Under the pieces are notes generated by a model that did not search any database, had not been told where the DNA came from, and saw only the letters and a program-made list of their open reading frames with translations. From Campanula takesimana (Eukaryota > Streptophyta > Magnoliopsida > Asterales > Campanulaceae), in the NCBI GenBank assembly GCA_026119855.1, contig JAOWBW010000251.1:186001-250000 (forward strand): DNA of 64,000 nt, read 5' to 3'. Shown piece by piece: positions 1-11,081 of the stretch. Numbering within the stretch: position 1 is the stretch's first letter; the number at the start of each line of letters is the position of its first letter. Both the position numbers and the translations under genes were made by a program.

Positions 1-1443
1 ATTCACGAATAAATGGTTTATTCAAGGTTTTGATGATCATGGTTGTCACGCCCCGAAAATTCTAAATTCCATAAATATTAAAATAACATAATATACATCT
101 CCAAAATGCTAAATACCGAACCAGGCGCGTGAACTCTGCTATAAAACCATCATAATACCATAAACATGTCGATGACAAAACCACATCAGCTATTAAGACT
201 ACACCTCAATAAGATGACAACTCGGAGACTATTTACAAGTACGGAAGAAAGAATGACTAATAACATATATACCTAAAAGACAACAGTATTTACATAACAC
301 TGTACCACCATGGCCTCACAACAAGAATACACAAAAGCTCCGTAGAGTAGCTACCCCAATAGAGTATAACCTGCTCAGAACAGTCCCATAACTTCAGATC
401 TCACAGCTTACAAGCTCTAGTTTTCCTGTGAACTAAGGAATTTTTTTTTGAAAGGAACGGGGTGAGATAAATCTCAGTAAGTTACTAATGCAGCAACATG
501 GCATAATATTATGCATATAAACTGAATAACTGAATAACACATATTACACAACAAATGAGAGGCTCCCTATCGCCAACCATCCCATACCGATTGGAAATAA
601 CGACCAACTCATCATGCATCACACAAAGCTGAAATAAACACATAACAAAGGATAATGAGCCAAGGTTCTCCCAGAAGGATATAACAATCTGAACATCATC
701 AACAGAGTCGCATCGAAGAGCAACATAAACAGGGCAGCATCAAAGAGCTGAAGCAGGGGTTCCAGAACCAAACAACAACAAGAACAACGGGGGGAAAATG
801 ACACAAAGTCATAACCCAAAACGTGTAGCTAGAATACTCACACAAGGGAGCTAGATCATCCCAACCCAAGCCATTTGGACGGGGTAAAAAGGGGTTACCA
901 GTGAAGAACATTATAAGGAACTTAGCTCGAATGCCATTATAATTTCTACCACTGCCCGACTCAACTAAGTAAGACCAGCTGGACTTTTCTAACTATTGCA
1001 CAATCAACATATGATTCCAAAATAGGAAACCATACCAAGTACATCATAAAGATGATAAACTGCTCATAAAGAGCCCAACAACCATGTGCATTAGAAACAT
1101 TTCTCAAACAAAGGATTTCAAAGTAGGAAATCCCACAAAAGCACCGTAAAGATGATAACCATGAATTACTCATATATAGCACAATGACTATGAACCCAAC
1201 CATTCCTTTACATTTATGATTCCAAATTAGGGAATCCAAACAAATACATCATTAAGATGTTAAACAAATCCTTAAGGCACTTAACTAGAATCCCACACTT
1301 TTTACACATTCATAATCGGACCAATTTCCAACACCCTTGTGTTCCACAACAACTATTTAGGTACCATAGGATAACACTTAAGACCCCAACCACAACAACC
1401 TTTCAAATCATGAATTTCGATCATTAATGTTTTTCCAGCTAAC

Positions 1444-1551
1444 TGTACGGCCACCCACACCAAACTGTGCGGTCGTCCAACTCAATTCTCCCAAGCCCTA
1501 AAACCTTTCAGATAGAATGGGCAGTCGCCTGCCCTATTTGGGTGGTCGCCC
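1444..1551. repeat. Degenerate CpG-word array in solo LTR
   Basis: Four words of the type GTGCGGTCGTCC and GGTGGTCGCCCA occur in two pairs. They are decayed relatives of the GGGCGGTCGCCC words in the LTRs at 50004-50190. Several CpGs have become TpG or CpA, as expected for an old methylated copy. Confidence 0.65.
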
Positions 1552-1587
1552 ACACACCTCCGCCAGTCAAAAACTATTTCTTTTATA

Positions 1588-1959
1588 CTCCTTCTGTTTC
1601 ACCGTATCAAAAGTACTATCCCAACTTTCTATCTTACTGAATTGAGTTAATTGCTTAATTCAACAACACCAGAAATCACCTCTTTAGTACAAACAATATC
1701 TAGTAGTACTAATACTACTCACAACACAACAATTACCCGAAAAATTATCACATATAATATATATGAACATATTAATAATAAAAAGGGGAATAGTAACTTA
1801 TCTATTACGGAGAAAGTATCGATGGATTTATATTTTGATCGGCTAGATATGCTCTACTCGACCCCCTGATCAATTTTGTGCAGTCGGATTTCGGAACGGA
1901 GGAATAATTAAGGTGTAATTGAAGGAAACTTAGTTGAACTTCTCATAGAACAGAAGGAG
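1588..1959. mobile_element. Stowaway-like MITE inside the solo LTR
   Basis: The block starts CTCCTTCTGTTTC and ends GAACAGAAGGAG, an inverted pair of termini flanked on both sides by TA (1586-1587, 1960-1961). This fits the Tc1/mariner-derived Stowaway pattern of TA duplication and CTCC.. termini. The interior is AT-rich with no coding capacity. At 372 bp it is long for the class. Confidence 0.75.
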
Positions 1960-2255
1960 TAAGAAATAGGAAAGTGTTTATTTGGTATGTCTGTGCGCAG
2001 AGAGTGATCGAGAAGATGAGTTATATGATTGGCAATTTACACTTAGGCCCCTCCAAGTTAATCAATTATATTTAACCCCTAAAGTTTCAACTTTAACACT
2101 TAATCCCCTTATCAATATTACAATTACTAACTCAACTATTTTAGCTTCTATTCATGCTAATTAGTCTTTTAAATGCTAACACTAATACTGAGTAAATTAT
2201 AAAATAATATCCCGCACAAAAGTGATATGCAATTGGGACGGGTCGTCACAATGGT

Positions 2256-3448
2256 GATTGGATCACCAAGAACACCAAATCCTAATTGAATCAGGGGAAA
2301 ACAATTCTGAGATAAAATTTGGAACTTTAAATTTTTCAGAATTTTCAGAGGGTCTGACACAGAGACCCGGCCGGACCTAGGGTTTCGGCGCCTGGGAGCT
2401 TGTGCTAGGGTTTGAGTTGGATCTTAGGGTTTAAATTTCCTATTTGTTTTGTCTTGTGAATTATAAGATTGGATCAAGGTTTGGATGGCTAGCCTACGTT
2501 CTCGAGACTGTGTTTCCCAAAATTGATCGCAATCAAAGATTCAAAGATAAAACGAAATTAGAATTATGAAGAGTTCATAATTGCTAAAATTGAGAAACAA
2601 AGTTCTTGATTCAAGATTGGAGATCCATGTGGAATTGTGAATGCAATTGGCCTACGTTCATCAAGACCATCTATTGCTTAGTTTCGGCCACATGGACTAC
2701 TTTCTTGGTTTCTTGAATTAGTGCGGAATTGTGGTTGCCTATGGCTTAGTTCGGCCGGACTTCTTGTTGTCTTGATTTGGAGATGATAACCAAAGTTCAA
2801 ATAGTCTCATCCTCATAATTATAGAGAAACTAATGACACATATTATTATGCTTAAATTAATGGAGATTAATTTAGTGACTAAACTTAATGCTCGACATGT
2901 TTATCTTATGTGCTCATAAATGTGTCGTATGCTATAAGATGATGAACTTTCTTTGAATTTTTAAGTCTATATGCCATGCCATGATTAAAACACTTGTAAG
3001 TACATGAGTAATTTTGTGTGGGTTCGCCAAAGTGAGGTGCATTGATTTTATTCATGTATGTGCAAGATGAGTGAATAAGAGTTTCCTATGCATTTAAAAT
3101 GGTTGGACTTAATTAGGCGTCAAAACAGTTTTGGGCTTAAGGCAAAGATGATATTAAAACATGCTTTTGAAATTGGATTTATAAAGAATCTCATAAAAGA
3201 TCTAAGAGTCATATGGGATATGATTGACAATAGTTGTCTACCTAATTAATTTGATTGTGAGCGGTCACGCCAAAGCGGACTTGAAATTAAATTAAAGTTG
3301 GATCTTAGCCCATTTAAATTATATTATACAAATGTTGTATAAGAAGGTTATAAGATTTAATGGGAGTATTTTTGGAAAAATACATTATTTACCTCTTTAA
3401 TGAAATTGGTACTTATAAAATTTTGGAAATTTTGCATGATTGTAGATA
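2256..3448 (+). other. copia-1 untranslated leader
   Basis: This is non-coding leader between the lost 5' LTR and gag. It contains a doubled segment around 2640-2760 in which the phrase GGCTTAGTTCGGCC or TGCTTAGTTTCGGCC recurs. The same doubling occurs in the leaders of copia-2 and copia-3. A CpG word, GACCCGGCCGGACC, lies at 2364-2377 and matches the word set of this element's 3' LTR. Confidence 0.75.
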
Positions 3449-4389
3449 ATGACAACCAACACTCAATCAATTTCATTGCGATTGATCCTTGAGAAGGATA
3501 AACTTCAAGAGAATGGTACAAACTTCATGGATTGGATCCGAAGCCTAAGAATTGTTCTAAGGAAAGAAGATAAGTTGTACATTATTGATGGGCCTATTCC
3601 TGCAGAACCCGAAGACAATTCCCCTAGGGCGAAAAGAGACAATCACAAGAAACATAGGAATGATTCTTGGGATGTGAGTTGTCTCATGCTCGTGACCATG
3701 TGCTCAAAACTCCAACAAAGTTTGGAACATTTAGAAGCCTATGAGAGAGGCGTGTAGTTGAGAGACATGTTTCAAGAGCAAGCTAGGCAAGAGAGGTATA
3801 AGACCATTGTTGCATTCACTTCTTGCAAAATGAGTGAAGGGAAACAAGTGGGACCTCACATGCTTAAGATGAAAGGCTACGTGGAGCATCTTGAGAAACT
3901 TGGCTATCCGATTTCATTGGAGCTAGCCACGGATCTCATTCTTAATTCATTACCTAAAAGTTATACTCACTAATGGACAAGAATCTCTCCGAGTTGCATA
4001 ACATGCTAAAAACTGTGGAGATGAAGATAGTGGAGAAAGGTTCTCCAGTGCTCATGGTTCATGATGGAAAAGGGCCATGTGCCAAAGGAAAGGGTAAGGC
4101 AAAGGTTGCCAAACCCAATATTAGCAAGGCAAATGTTGCCAAGGCTATAGTTGCAAAACCCGATTCACAAAAGGATGCAATTTGTTTCCATTGTCAAGAA
4201 ATTGGTCATTGGAAACGTAATTGCAAGGCTTTTAAGGAAGATCAAAAGAAGAAGAAGAGCAGTGGGATTGCGTCGACTTCAGGTATCTATATGATAGATA
4301 TTCTCCTTTCTACCACTAGTTCCTGGGTATTGGATATCGGATATAGTTCTCACATTTGTTTAAATGTGCAGGGACTAAAGAATAGGAGG
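3449..4389 (+). pseudogene. copia-1 gag and start of protease (broken)
   Basis: Gag of a Ty1/copia element begins at the ATG at 3449 and aligns closely with the first 300 or so residues of the intact copia-3 protein. A stop interrupts it at about 3755. A second break at about 3970 loses roughly a dozen residues found in copia-3. The CCHC knuckle (CX2CX4HX4C, starting CFHCQEIGH) is preserved near 4171-4212. The protease signature is altered: the residues corresponding to copia-3 LDTGCGSH read LDIGYSSH, so catalysis is doubtful. The reading frame is cut at 4389 by the solo LTR that follows. Confidence 0.85.
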
Positions 4390-4579
4390 TGTAGACACCC
4401 CGCCTTGGACCGCTCACCCCTATTGCACATTTGATTTTGTGTTTCTTCTTGTTTTAAGTATTTTTCATTAGTTTCTTTTACTTTTGTTAAGTTCCTGACT
4501 GACTCCATTAAGTTCAGGGACTAAACTGAATAACAGTTCTGACTTTCCAGTCCATTCTGTCAAAAAAACCTTTTCAAAA

Positions 4580-4655
4580 TCGCGCGCCTCCGCCTCCATA
4601 GGCCAGACGCGTGCGCCTTTCGCCTCTATAGGCCGGAGGCGCGCGCATCTGGGCG
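4580..4655. repeat. CpG-word array upstream of TATA in solo LTR
   Basis: GC-rich words in this AT-rich LTR include CGCGCGCCTCCGCC and GGAGGCGCGCGC, with the phrase CCTCCATAGGCC or CCTCTATAGGCC repeated between them. The array ends about 112 bp before the TATA box at 4767. Confidence 0.7.
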
Positions 4656-4766
4656 TCAATTACAGATTTTGTCCAAGAATCCCTCCCTTGCTCAATTTAC
4701 ACGATTTTGCCCGGGAATTTGATCTTTGTGACTTCGTTTTGGCACAAAAAACAACTCATTTCTACC

Positions 4767-4774
4767 TATAAAAA
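4767..4774 (+). promoter_or_regulatory. TATA box of the solo LTR
   Basis: TATAAAAA lies in a CT-rich context, with the CpG-word array upstream and a pyrimidine-rich start region downstream. This fits the U3/R boundary of a plant LTR promoter. Confidence 0.6.
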
Positions 4775-5376
4775 CCCCTCTTCTTCATAATTTAAAGGAG
4801 GACTTTTTGCAATAAGAAAATTATACACAAACACTTTTAAGAGGTATTTTCAAGGCATTCTCCAAAGAAGTACTTGAGGCTAATTGAAGTTTAGTTAAAC
4901 ATTACCTTTCTCTCTTCTCTCTACTTCATCTCTACTCTTCTTCTTTTTGTTTTATCAAAGTGTGCAATCCCCAAACCATTTTGGGACATGACACCAAAGG
5001 CCACTTCATTCTATTGAAGTTGGCCAATGAGTTATCTCCCCATATTCAACCCCTCTTTTAACCCCTTAAATCTCATTTTCAAAGAATAGGAAGAACACAT
5101 CTTTTTTATATAGATTATGAACAAGCAAGACCAACTTTAGTTGGGCGAAATGGGTGTTTAAGTACTTCTCATTTCGTAACCTAACCCCCGAACCTCAATA
5201 CATGAATCTATGGTTTTTGTAACAAAACATAGGCTATTATTAGGGTTTTCTTACGTTCCTCTAAAACATAGGTGGAGACTCTACAAATCTAAAATCGACT
5301 AAACACCCTAGGATCCTTCCACGCGCCCTAGCCTAAGCGTAGCAGGGGGGAGGGGGCTCCGGCCGTGGTATCTACA

Positions 5377-6009
5377 GGAGGCTACTTAAAAAATGGTGAA
5401 GTGGACCTACGTGTGGGGAATGGAGCAAGAGTTGCTGCATTACTGTAGGAACTTACGATGTCACTTTACCTTCCGGTTTAATACTTGTTTTGAACAATTG
5501 TTATTATGTACCGGATTTAAGTAGGAATATTATTTCAATTTCTTGTTTGGATAATGAAGGTTTTAAATTTCTTATTGAGAATAAGAGATTTACTATTTAT
5601 TTAAATGATGTGCTTTATGGTATTGCAAATTCATTTAATGGCCTTTATGTCCTTGATGTCAAGAATGAAAATAATGAAAATGTCTATCATATAAATAAGA
5701 AATCTAAACCTAATGATGTAAATCATACTTATTTGTGGCATTGCCATCTTGTTAATATTAATGAGAAACGTATCTCAAAACTCTATGGGGACGATCTTTT
5801 GGGTTCATGTGACCTTGAGTCATATGATACTTGCGAGTCATTTCTTCTTGGAAAAATGACCAAGACACCTTTTAACAAGTTGGGTGAAAGGGCAAGCGAC
5901 TTATTGGACTTAATACATTCCGATGTATGCGAACCACTAAGTAGCAATGCTAGTGGAGGATTTCAATACTTCATAACCTTCACTGATGATTTTAGTAGAT
6001 TTGGGTATG
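5377..6009 (+). pseudogene. copia-1 protease end and integrase start (broken)
   Basis: This continues the copia-1 polyprotein after the solo LTR, from the residues just past the protease active site through the GAG-pre-integrase zinc region to the first catalytic aspartate region (HSDVCEP). The zinc motif is damaged: a cysteine of the copia-3 CESC pair is phenylalanine here, and the histidine of GHI is asparagine. Frame breaks occur near 5440. Copia homology ends at about 6009 with FGY. The next 70 bp or so of integrase present in copia-3 are missing. Confidence 0.85.
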
Positions 6010-6605
6010 AAATTTAAGATGCTCCAAGTACAATGTTCCCATCACAATTTCCTTTTACCTTTGTTGCACCAGACTTTTTATGGGGGGTTGAATTGTGTTG
6101 ACCAGGCTATGGTTGACAATGCAGCGGGTGGTTTTCTAGGATCTAAAACCGCTGCCCAAACCCAAGAGTTGTTTGAGATGTTGGGAGCTAATTCCCAGCA
6201 GAAAGGGTCTAGGGGTAAAACAAGGGGAGTACATGAGTTGAGTGGTGTGGATGAAATCACTAGACAGGTGGCCTTGATGAACCAAAATTTGGCGAAATTT
6301 AACAATAATATGGCTTCATCAAGTGCTAATGTTGTATCTGATTTCTATGCTAATTGTGGTCCTAACACTCATGCTACTAATGTTTGCCAAGTTGTTGCGT
6401 AGTGTGATTCTGAACAGGTTAATGCAATGCAAGGTTATCCCCCAAGACAGAATCAAGGTGGTATTTATTCTAACACTTATAATCCAGATTGGAAGTATTA
6501 TCTGAATCTGTCATGGAGGGGTAACCAAGGGAACCAGTTTCAACAACAAAAACCTATTTATCCTCCTCCCCATAAGGGAATCCGGAACAGCAACCCAAGC
6601 AATCC
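6010..6605 (+). pseudogene. Athila-type gag fragment
   Basis: Translation shows the gag block characteristic of Athila elements (TFYGGLN followed about ten residues later by DNAAGGF), then a Gln/Asn-rich linker up to 6605. The N-terminal part of gag is absent because the fragment starts at the copia junction. Frame changes occur near 6402 and 6590. Confidence 0.8.
6087..6127 (+). repeat. 41 bp direct repeat, left copy (gag)
   Basis: Gag coding sequence starting GTTGAATTGTGTTGACC. It recurs at 11041-11081 with about four mismatches. This copy is in its natural place in gag. Confidence 0.85.
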
Positions 6606-7475
6606 ATGGAGGATATGATGAGGTCAATGCTGCAAGAACAACAACAAATGAGGATGATGACGGAGCAAAGAGAGAAGCAGCAGGATGCTGTCAACAAAAA
6701 GCTGGAAACCCAAATTAGTCAACTAGCTGAAGGGCAGCAAGGGCATAAACCGGGAACTTTTCTAAGTCAAGGGGAGCAAGCCAAGACCATTATGACTCTC
6801 CGAAATGGCAAACAGGTAAGTAGTGAGGTACAATCTACTCCTTCTTCTAAATGTTTTGAGACACCTGTTGAGGATGTAGTTGGTAAGAGTACTAATGGTA
6901 TGGAGGAAATTCCTAATAATGATTCTTCCACCCCCAAGCCATATGTACCTCCTGTACCGTTTCTTGGTAGATTTATGAGAAACAAGTTAGATAAACAGAT
7001 GTCAGATTTATATGAGATGTTTTCAAAAGTTAACATTAATCTCCCACTTCTGAATGTGATCAAGAATATTCCAGCTTATGCTAAATCTTTCAAAGAATTA
7101 AATTCCAGGAAACCCAAGTATGGGAAAGATAAGAAGTTGATTATGGGAGAAAATGCTAGTGCTGTGGTACAACAGAACCTCCCACCTAAACTAAAGAACC
7201 TCGGAAGTTTTAATATTTATATATCTATGGGGGACTCTAGGAAGGTGAAGGCAATGTTGGACCTTGGTGCTAGTATTAATTTGTTTCCCCATTATTTGTA
7301 TCTTGAGTTGGGTTTAACTGAGCTAAAACCCACCACAATGACCTTGCAACTGACTGACCGTTCTATCAAGAGGCCATTGGGAATTGTGGAGGATGTTTTA
7401 GTGCAGGTAGCCAATTTGATTATACCTGTGGATTTTGTTGTGCTAGAAACTGTTAATGGTGTTGGGAATAGTTAG
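6606..7475 (+). pseudogene. Athila-type gag C-terminus and protease
   Basis: A 289-codon open stretch. The first ~75 residues are Gln/Met-rich with a coiled-coil look. The typical TLRNGKQ phrase follows, then an aspartic protease domain near residue 215. The active site reads LDLGASIN where the family has D-S/T-G, so the residue after the catalytic Asp is Leu and activity is unlikely. The stretch ends at a stop (7473-7475) immediately before the RT segment. Confidence 0.85.
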
Positions 7476-7487
7476 GATTCTCCCATA

Positions 7488-8981
7488 TTGCTTGGGTGTC
7501 CATTTATGGATACTACTAACACTATCATTAATGTGGGTGATGCGACTCTGTCTATGTGTGTGGCTAATGAGAAAATTGAAATATTTGTGTTTGATGTCAT
7601 GCAAAGTCCCATAGATGATGAGTCTTGTAATTGTGTGGATGTAGTTGAAGACTGTGTGAGTGAAGTTTTATGGCATGAGAGAGACTGTGAGGAGTTAGAG
7701 TCTTTATTGTTAACTGGCGGTGATAAATCTAGGGATAATGCAGATGTTCAACTGATGGCTGTGGAAAAGGCTGACGAACACCATCCTAGTGATGGCCCGT
7801 TTCACCCCCTAGGCCACTTCAATGAGAGGTCGGCGCCTTCTATTGTAGCCCCTCCAGCTCTTGAGCTGAAAACCCTCCCCTCAAATTTAAAGTATGTATT
7901 TCTTGGGGAGGGTGATACTTTACCAGTGATCATTGCCTCTAATTTGACCCTAGAGCAAGAGGCCAAGTTGATAAAAGTGCTTTGTGAGCACAAGTCAGCC
8001 ATAGGGTGGTCCTTAGCAGACATAAAAGGCATAAGCCCCTCCATGTGCATGCATAAAATTAATCTTGTAAATGGTGCTAATCCATATCGAGAGAGACAGA
8101 GGAGGTTGAATCCTCACATGGAGGAGGCAGCTAGGAAAGAAGTCCTAAAGCTGTTAGATGCAGGCATTATTTATGCTGTTGCTGATAGTGAGTGGGTAAG
8201 CCCGGTTCAAGTTGTTCCTAAGAAATCGAGTTACACTGTCACTACTAATGAGAAAGGTGAGGAAGTGCCTACTAGGGAAGCGACTGTGCTTAGAATGTGC
8301 ATAGATTTGCGCAAACTTAATGCTGCAACAAAGAAAGATCAGTTCCCTTTGCCCTTTATTGATCAGATATTAGAGAGGTTAGTGGGTCAATCTTATTACT
8401 ATTTCTTGGATGGTTTCTCGGGATATAACCAAATTTCCATTGCACCAGAGGACCAAGCCAAGACCACTTTTACGTGTCCCTTTGGCACATTTGCTTTTAG
8501 GAGGATGCCCTTTGGGCTGTGTAATGCACATGTGACCTTTCAAAGGTGTATGACCTCCATATTCTCTGACTTGATAGAGAGATGTGTCGAAGTCTTCATA
8601 GAGGACTTCTCTATGTTTGGTGATAGTTTTGATGGATGCCTCGAGAATTTGACAATGGTTTTAAAACGTTGTTGTGAGACATATTTGTCCCTTAGTTGGG
8701 AAATATGTCATTTTCTCATGAGGCATGGGATTGTGTTAGGGAATTTGGTGTCTAGTAAAGGGATTGAGGTAGATAAAGCTAAAATTGATGTGATTTCTAA
8801 ATTACCTCCCCCTGTTTCGGTTAAAGGTGTGCGGAGTTTTCTTGGCCATGCGGGATTTTATAGGCGTTTCATAAAATATTTTTCCAAAATTTGTAAGACT
8901 TTATGTAACCTGCTCGCCAAGGATACCGAGTTCATCTTCGACCAAGAGTGCTTTGAAGCATTCAATTTGTTGAAAGAATAG
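7488..8981 (+). pseudogene. Athila-type reverse transcriptase
   Basis: A 497-codon open stretch with the complete RT fold order: the linker to RT (NPHMEEAARKEVLKLL), the DGFSGYNQI motif, the MPFGLCNA motif, the catalytic-site region and the thumb (FLGHAGFYRRFI). The catalytic motif reads FIEDF where active Athila copies have x-x-D-D, so the first catalytic Asp is Glu. The N of the canonical CNAP motif is followed by A-H instead of A-P. With neighbouring stops at 7473 and 8979 this is a pseudogene. Confidence 0.88.
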
Positions 8982-9550
8982 TTTACTTGTGCCCCCATTC
9001 TGTCTAGCTCCAATTGGTCTCTACCCTTTGAGATCATGTGTAATGCGTCTGATTTTGCTATTGGGGCTGTGTTGGGGCAACGGGTAGACAAGTTACCTCA
9101 TGTGATTCATTATGTGAGTAGAACTTTGAATGATGCTCAACTTAACTATACTACTACTGAAAATGAATTTTTAGCTATGGTATTTGCTTTGGAAAAATTT
9201 TGTTCTTGCTTGGATAAAAGGTAATTGTCTATTCGGATCATGCTGCATTGAAATATTTGTTGAATAAAAAGGATGCTAAACCTAGACTTCTTAGGTGGAT
9301 GCTCCTACTGCAGGAGTTTGATATTGAGATTAGAGATAAAAAGGGGACCAAAAATGTGGTGGCGGATCACTTATCTAGGCTTGAGGACTTCACTTTCACG
9401 AGTGTAGTTGATGGGGTGATTCTGGTTAATGAAAATTTTCCGGATGAGCAACTCTTTGCTTTACATGTCCAAGAGCCTTGGTATGCGGATGTTGTGAATT
9501 ATATTGTTACTAATTTGATGCGACCACAATTCACTTATGACCAAAAATGA
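8982..9550 (+). pseudogene. Athila-type RNase H
   Basis: RNase H follows RT directly. CNASDFAIGAVLGQ (from 9036) corresponds to the first acidic site and TTENEFLAMVFALEKF to the second. A frame break at about 9221 separates these from the SDHAALKYL region, followed by the DKKGTKNVVADHLSR connection (residues near 9340). Confidence 0.85.
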
Positions 9551-10785
9551 AAGTTTAAGTCGGACGTGAAGCATTACATTTGGGATAATCCTTATTTGTG
9601 GAAAATCTGTCCGGACAAGATTATTAGGAGATGCATTCCTGAACATGAGAAATGTAGTATGTTACGGTTTTTCCATGAACTCTAATACGGGGGACATTTT
9701 AGTGGGCAAAAGACCGCTAGGAAAGTGCTTCAATCGGGTCTCTACTGGCCCTCGTTGTTCAAAGATGCTCATGAATTTTGCATTAAGTGTGATTGGTGTC
9801 AAAGGTCCGGTAGTATAGGAAAAAGAGATGAGATGCCCCTTCAAAATAATTTAATTGTTGACATTTTTGATGTGTGGGCCATTGATTTTATGGGCCCTTT
9901 TCCCATATCTCATGGTTATCTTTACATTCTTATGGCAGCCGATTATGTGTCAAATGGGTGGAAGAAATTCCAACCCGCACTAATGATGCTAATGTTGTTT
10001 GCAAGTTTGTTTGTGATTGTATTTTCAGCAGGTATGGAGTTCCAAGGGCGATGATCAGTGATCAAGGGACTCACTTCGCCAACAAGATGTTCAATAATGT
10101 GTTGAAAAAGTATGGGGTTGTACATAAGTTAGCCACGGCTTATCATCCCCAAACTTCGGGTCAAGTGGAGGTGAGTAACCGACAAATCAAAGGGGTGTTA
10201 GAAAAAACAGTGCATCCCAATTGAAAGGATTGGGCCTTGAAATTGAATGATGCACTGTGGGCATACCGTACAGCATACAAAACACCCATTGGTATGAGTC
10301 CATACCGGATTGTGTATGGAAAAGAATATCATCTTCCCGTTGACCTAGATCACAAATCTTATTGGGCTATTAAAGAACTCAACATGGATTTGACACAAGC
10401 TGGGGAGAAAAGGCTATTAGCACTTGATGAGTTGGAGGAGATGAGGCAAGAAAGCTATGAAAGTGCGAAACTGTACAAGGAACGCACTAAACGGTACCAT
10501 GACAAGCATTTGAAGTCCAAGAATCTGTCTCCGGGAATGAAAGTGCTTCTTTTTAACTCTTCATTGAGGTTGTTTTCAGGCAAACTAAAGTCCAAATGGA
10601 CGGGTCCGTTTGAGGTAGTGCAAATGTTCCCTCATGGTGCGGTAGAGCTTAAAAATCCGGTGAATGGGGACGTATTCAAGGTCAATGGACACCGGGTGAT
10701 GCCATACTATGAAGGGATCCACTCTATTGCAGATATGGAGGACTTAGACATGATCGAGTTGGTAGATCCAAAGACTGAAATCTAA
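9551..10785 (+). pseudogene. Athila-type integrase
   Basis: An HHCC zinc region is visible around 9690-9800 (CIKCDWCQRSG). The catalytic core has AIDFMGPFP (first Asp), ISDQGTHF (second Asp, near 10056) and the TAYHPQTSGQVEVSNRQ stretch with the Glu. Frame changes near 9950-10050 and a stop at 10222 break it. The C-terminal part (10237-10785, 182 codons) has the usual Athila YRTAYKTPIGMSPYR motif. Confidence 0.88.
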
Positions 10786-11040
10786 GCATTCCGAAGCATC
10801 ATGTCGAGCCAACGACTTGAAACAAAGGCGCTTGTTGGGAGGCAATCCAACCAGGTATCATTTAATTTGCTTTCTTTTATTTCAGTCTATCATCATTCTT
10901 AGCTTGGGATCATGTTTATTTTTATGCAATGAGGACATAGCATGTTCTAAGTTTGGGGGTGGTGGTTGGATTGAATCGCTGCACATCACCACAAACAAAC
11001 ATCACAAGCGTAAGGGTCGAACCACAGAGAAATTTAACAT
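10786..11040 (+). other. Athila post-pol region
   Basis: Non-coding sequence after integrase with the conserved GAGCCAACGACTTGAAACA and TTGGGAGGCAA phrases and AAGTTTGGGGGTGG (10950-10963), both familiar from Athila/Tat elements. It ends abruptly at the second copy of the gag repeat. Confidence 0.7.
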
Positions 11041-11081
11041 GTTGAATCATGTTGACCAAGCTATGGTTGATAATGCAGCGG
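11041..11081 (+). repeat. 41 bp direct repeat, right copy (misplaced gag)
   Basis: A second copy of the gag segment stands after pol and directly abuts copia integrase. Gag sequence is not expected here, so it marks a recombination or template-switch joint. Confidence 0.85.

Larger units (their letters stand above)
44..2250 (-). mobile_element. Solo LTR of a Del/Tekay-type Ty3/gypsy family
   Basis: A 2207 bp block begins TGTCACGCC and ends CGTCACA. It is flanked by a perfect 5 bp duplication ATGGT (39-43 and 2251-2255). It has no internal region, so it is a solo LTR left by LTR-LTR recombination. Segments such as 562-640 clearly resemble the minus-strand LTRs at 48298-50994 and 53960-56656, which gives the family and orientation. 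It carries degenerate copies of the family's CpG words at 1444-1551 and a MITE at 1588-1959. Divergence from the other LTRs marks it as an older subfamily. Confidence 0.9.
4390..5376 (+). mobile_element. Solo LTR, TGTAGACACC...TCTACA type
   Basis: A 987 bp block starts TGTAGACACC and ends GGTATCTACA. It is flanked by the 5 bp duplication GGAGG (4385-4389, 5377-5381) and interrupts the copia-1 reading frame exactly. It has a TATA box (4767-4774) followed by CT-rich sequence, so its promoter reads on the plus strand. The termini and layout resemble plant Ty3/gypsy (Tat/Ogre-like) LTRs, but family assignment without an internal region is inference. Confidence 0.85.
6010..11081 (+). mobile_element. 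LTR-less Athila-type Ty3/gypsy body inside copia-1
   Basis: About 5.07 kb of Athila-lineage sequence lies between two pieces of copia-1 integrase. The order is gag, protease, RT, RNase H, integrase and a post-pol region containing the lineage-typical phrase TTGTTGGGAGGCAA (10831-10844). There are no LTRs, primer site or 5 bp duplication. A 41 bp direct repeat of gag sequence ends both sides (6087-6127 and 11041-11081). This is not a normal insertion; template switching during reverse transcription is the likeliest origin. All reading frames are broken. Confidence 0.85.

Noticed and set aside
699..1239. Minus-strand frames of 70-92 codons in the left LTR
   Set aside because: They lie in LTR sequence, have no domain resemblance and are of chance length.
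6010..11081. Ordinary gypsy insertion in copia-1
   Set aside because: No LTRs, no TG/CA ends, no 5 bp duplication, and target sequence is missing at the joint.
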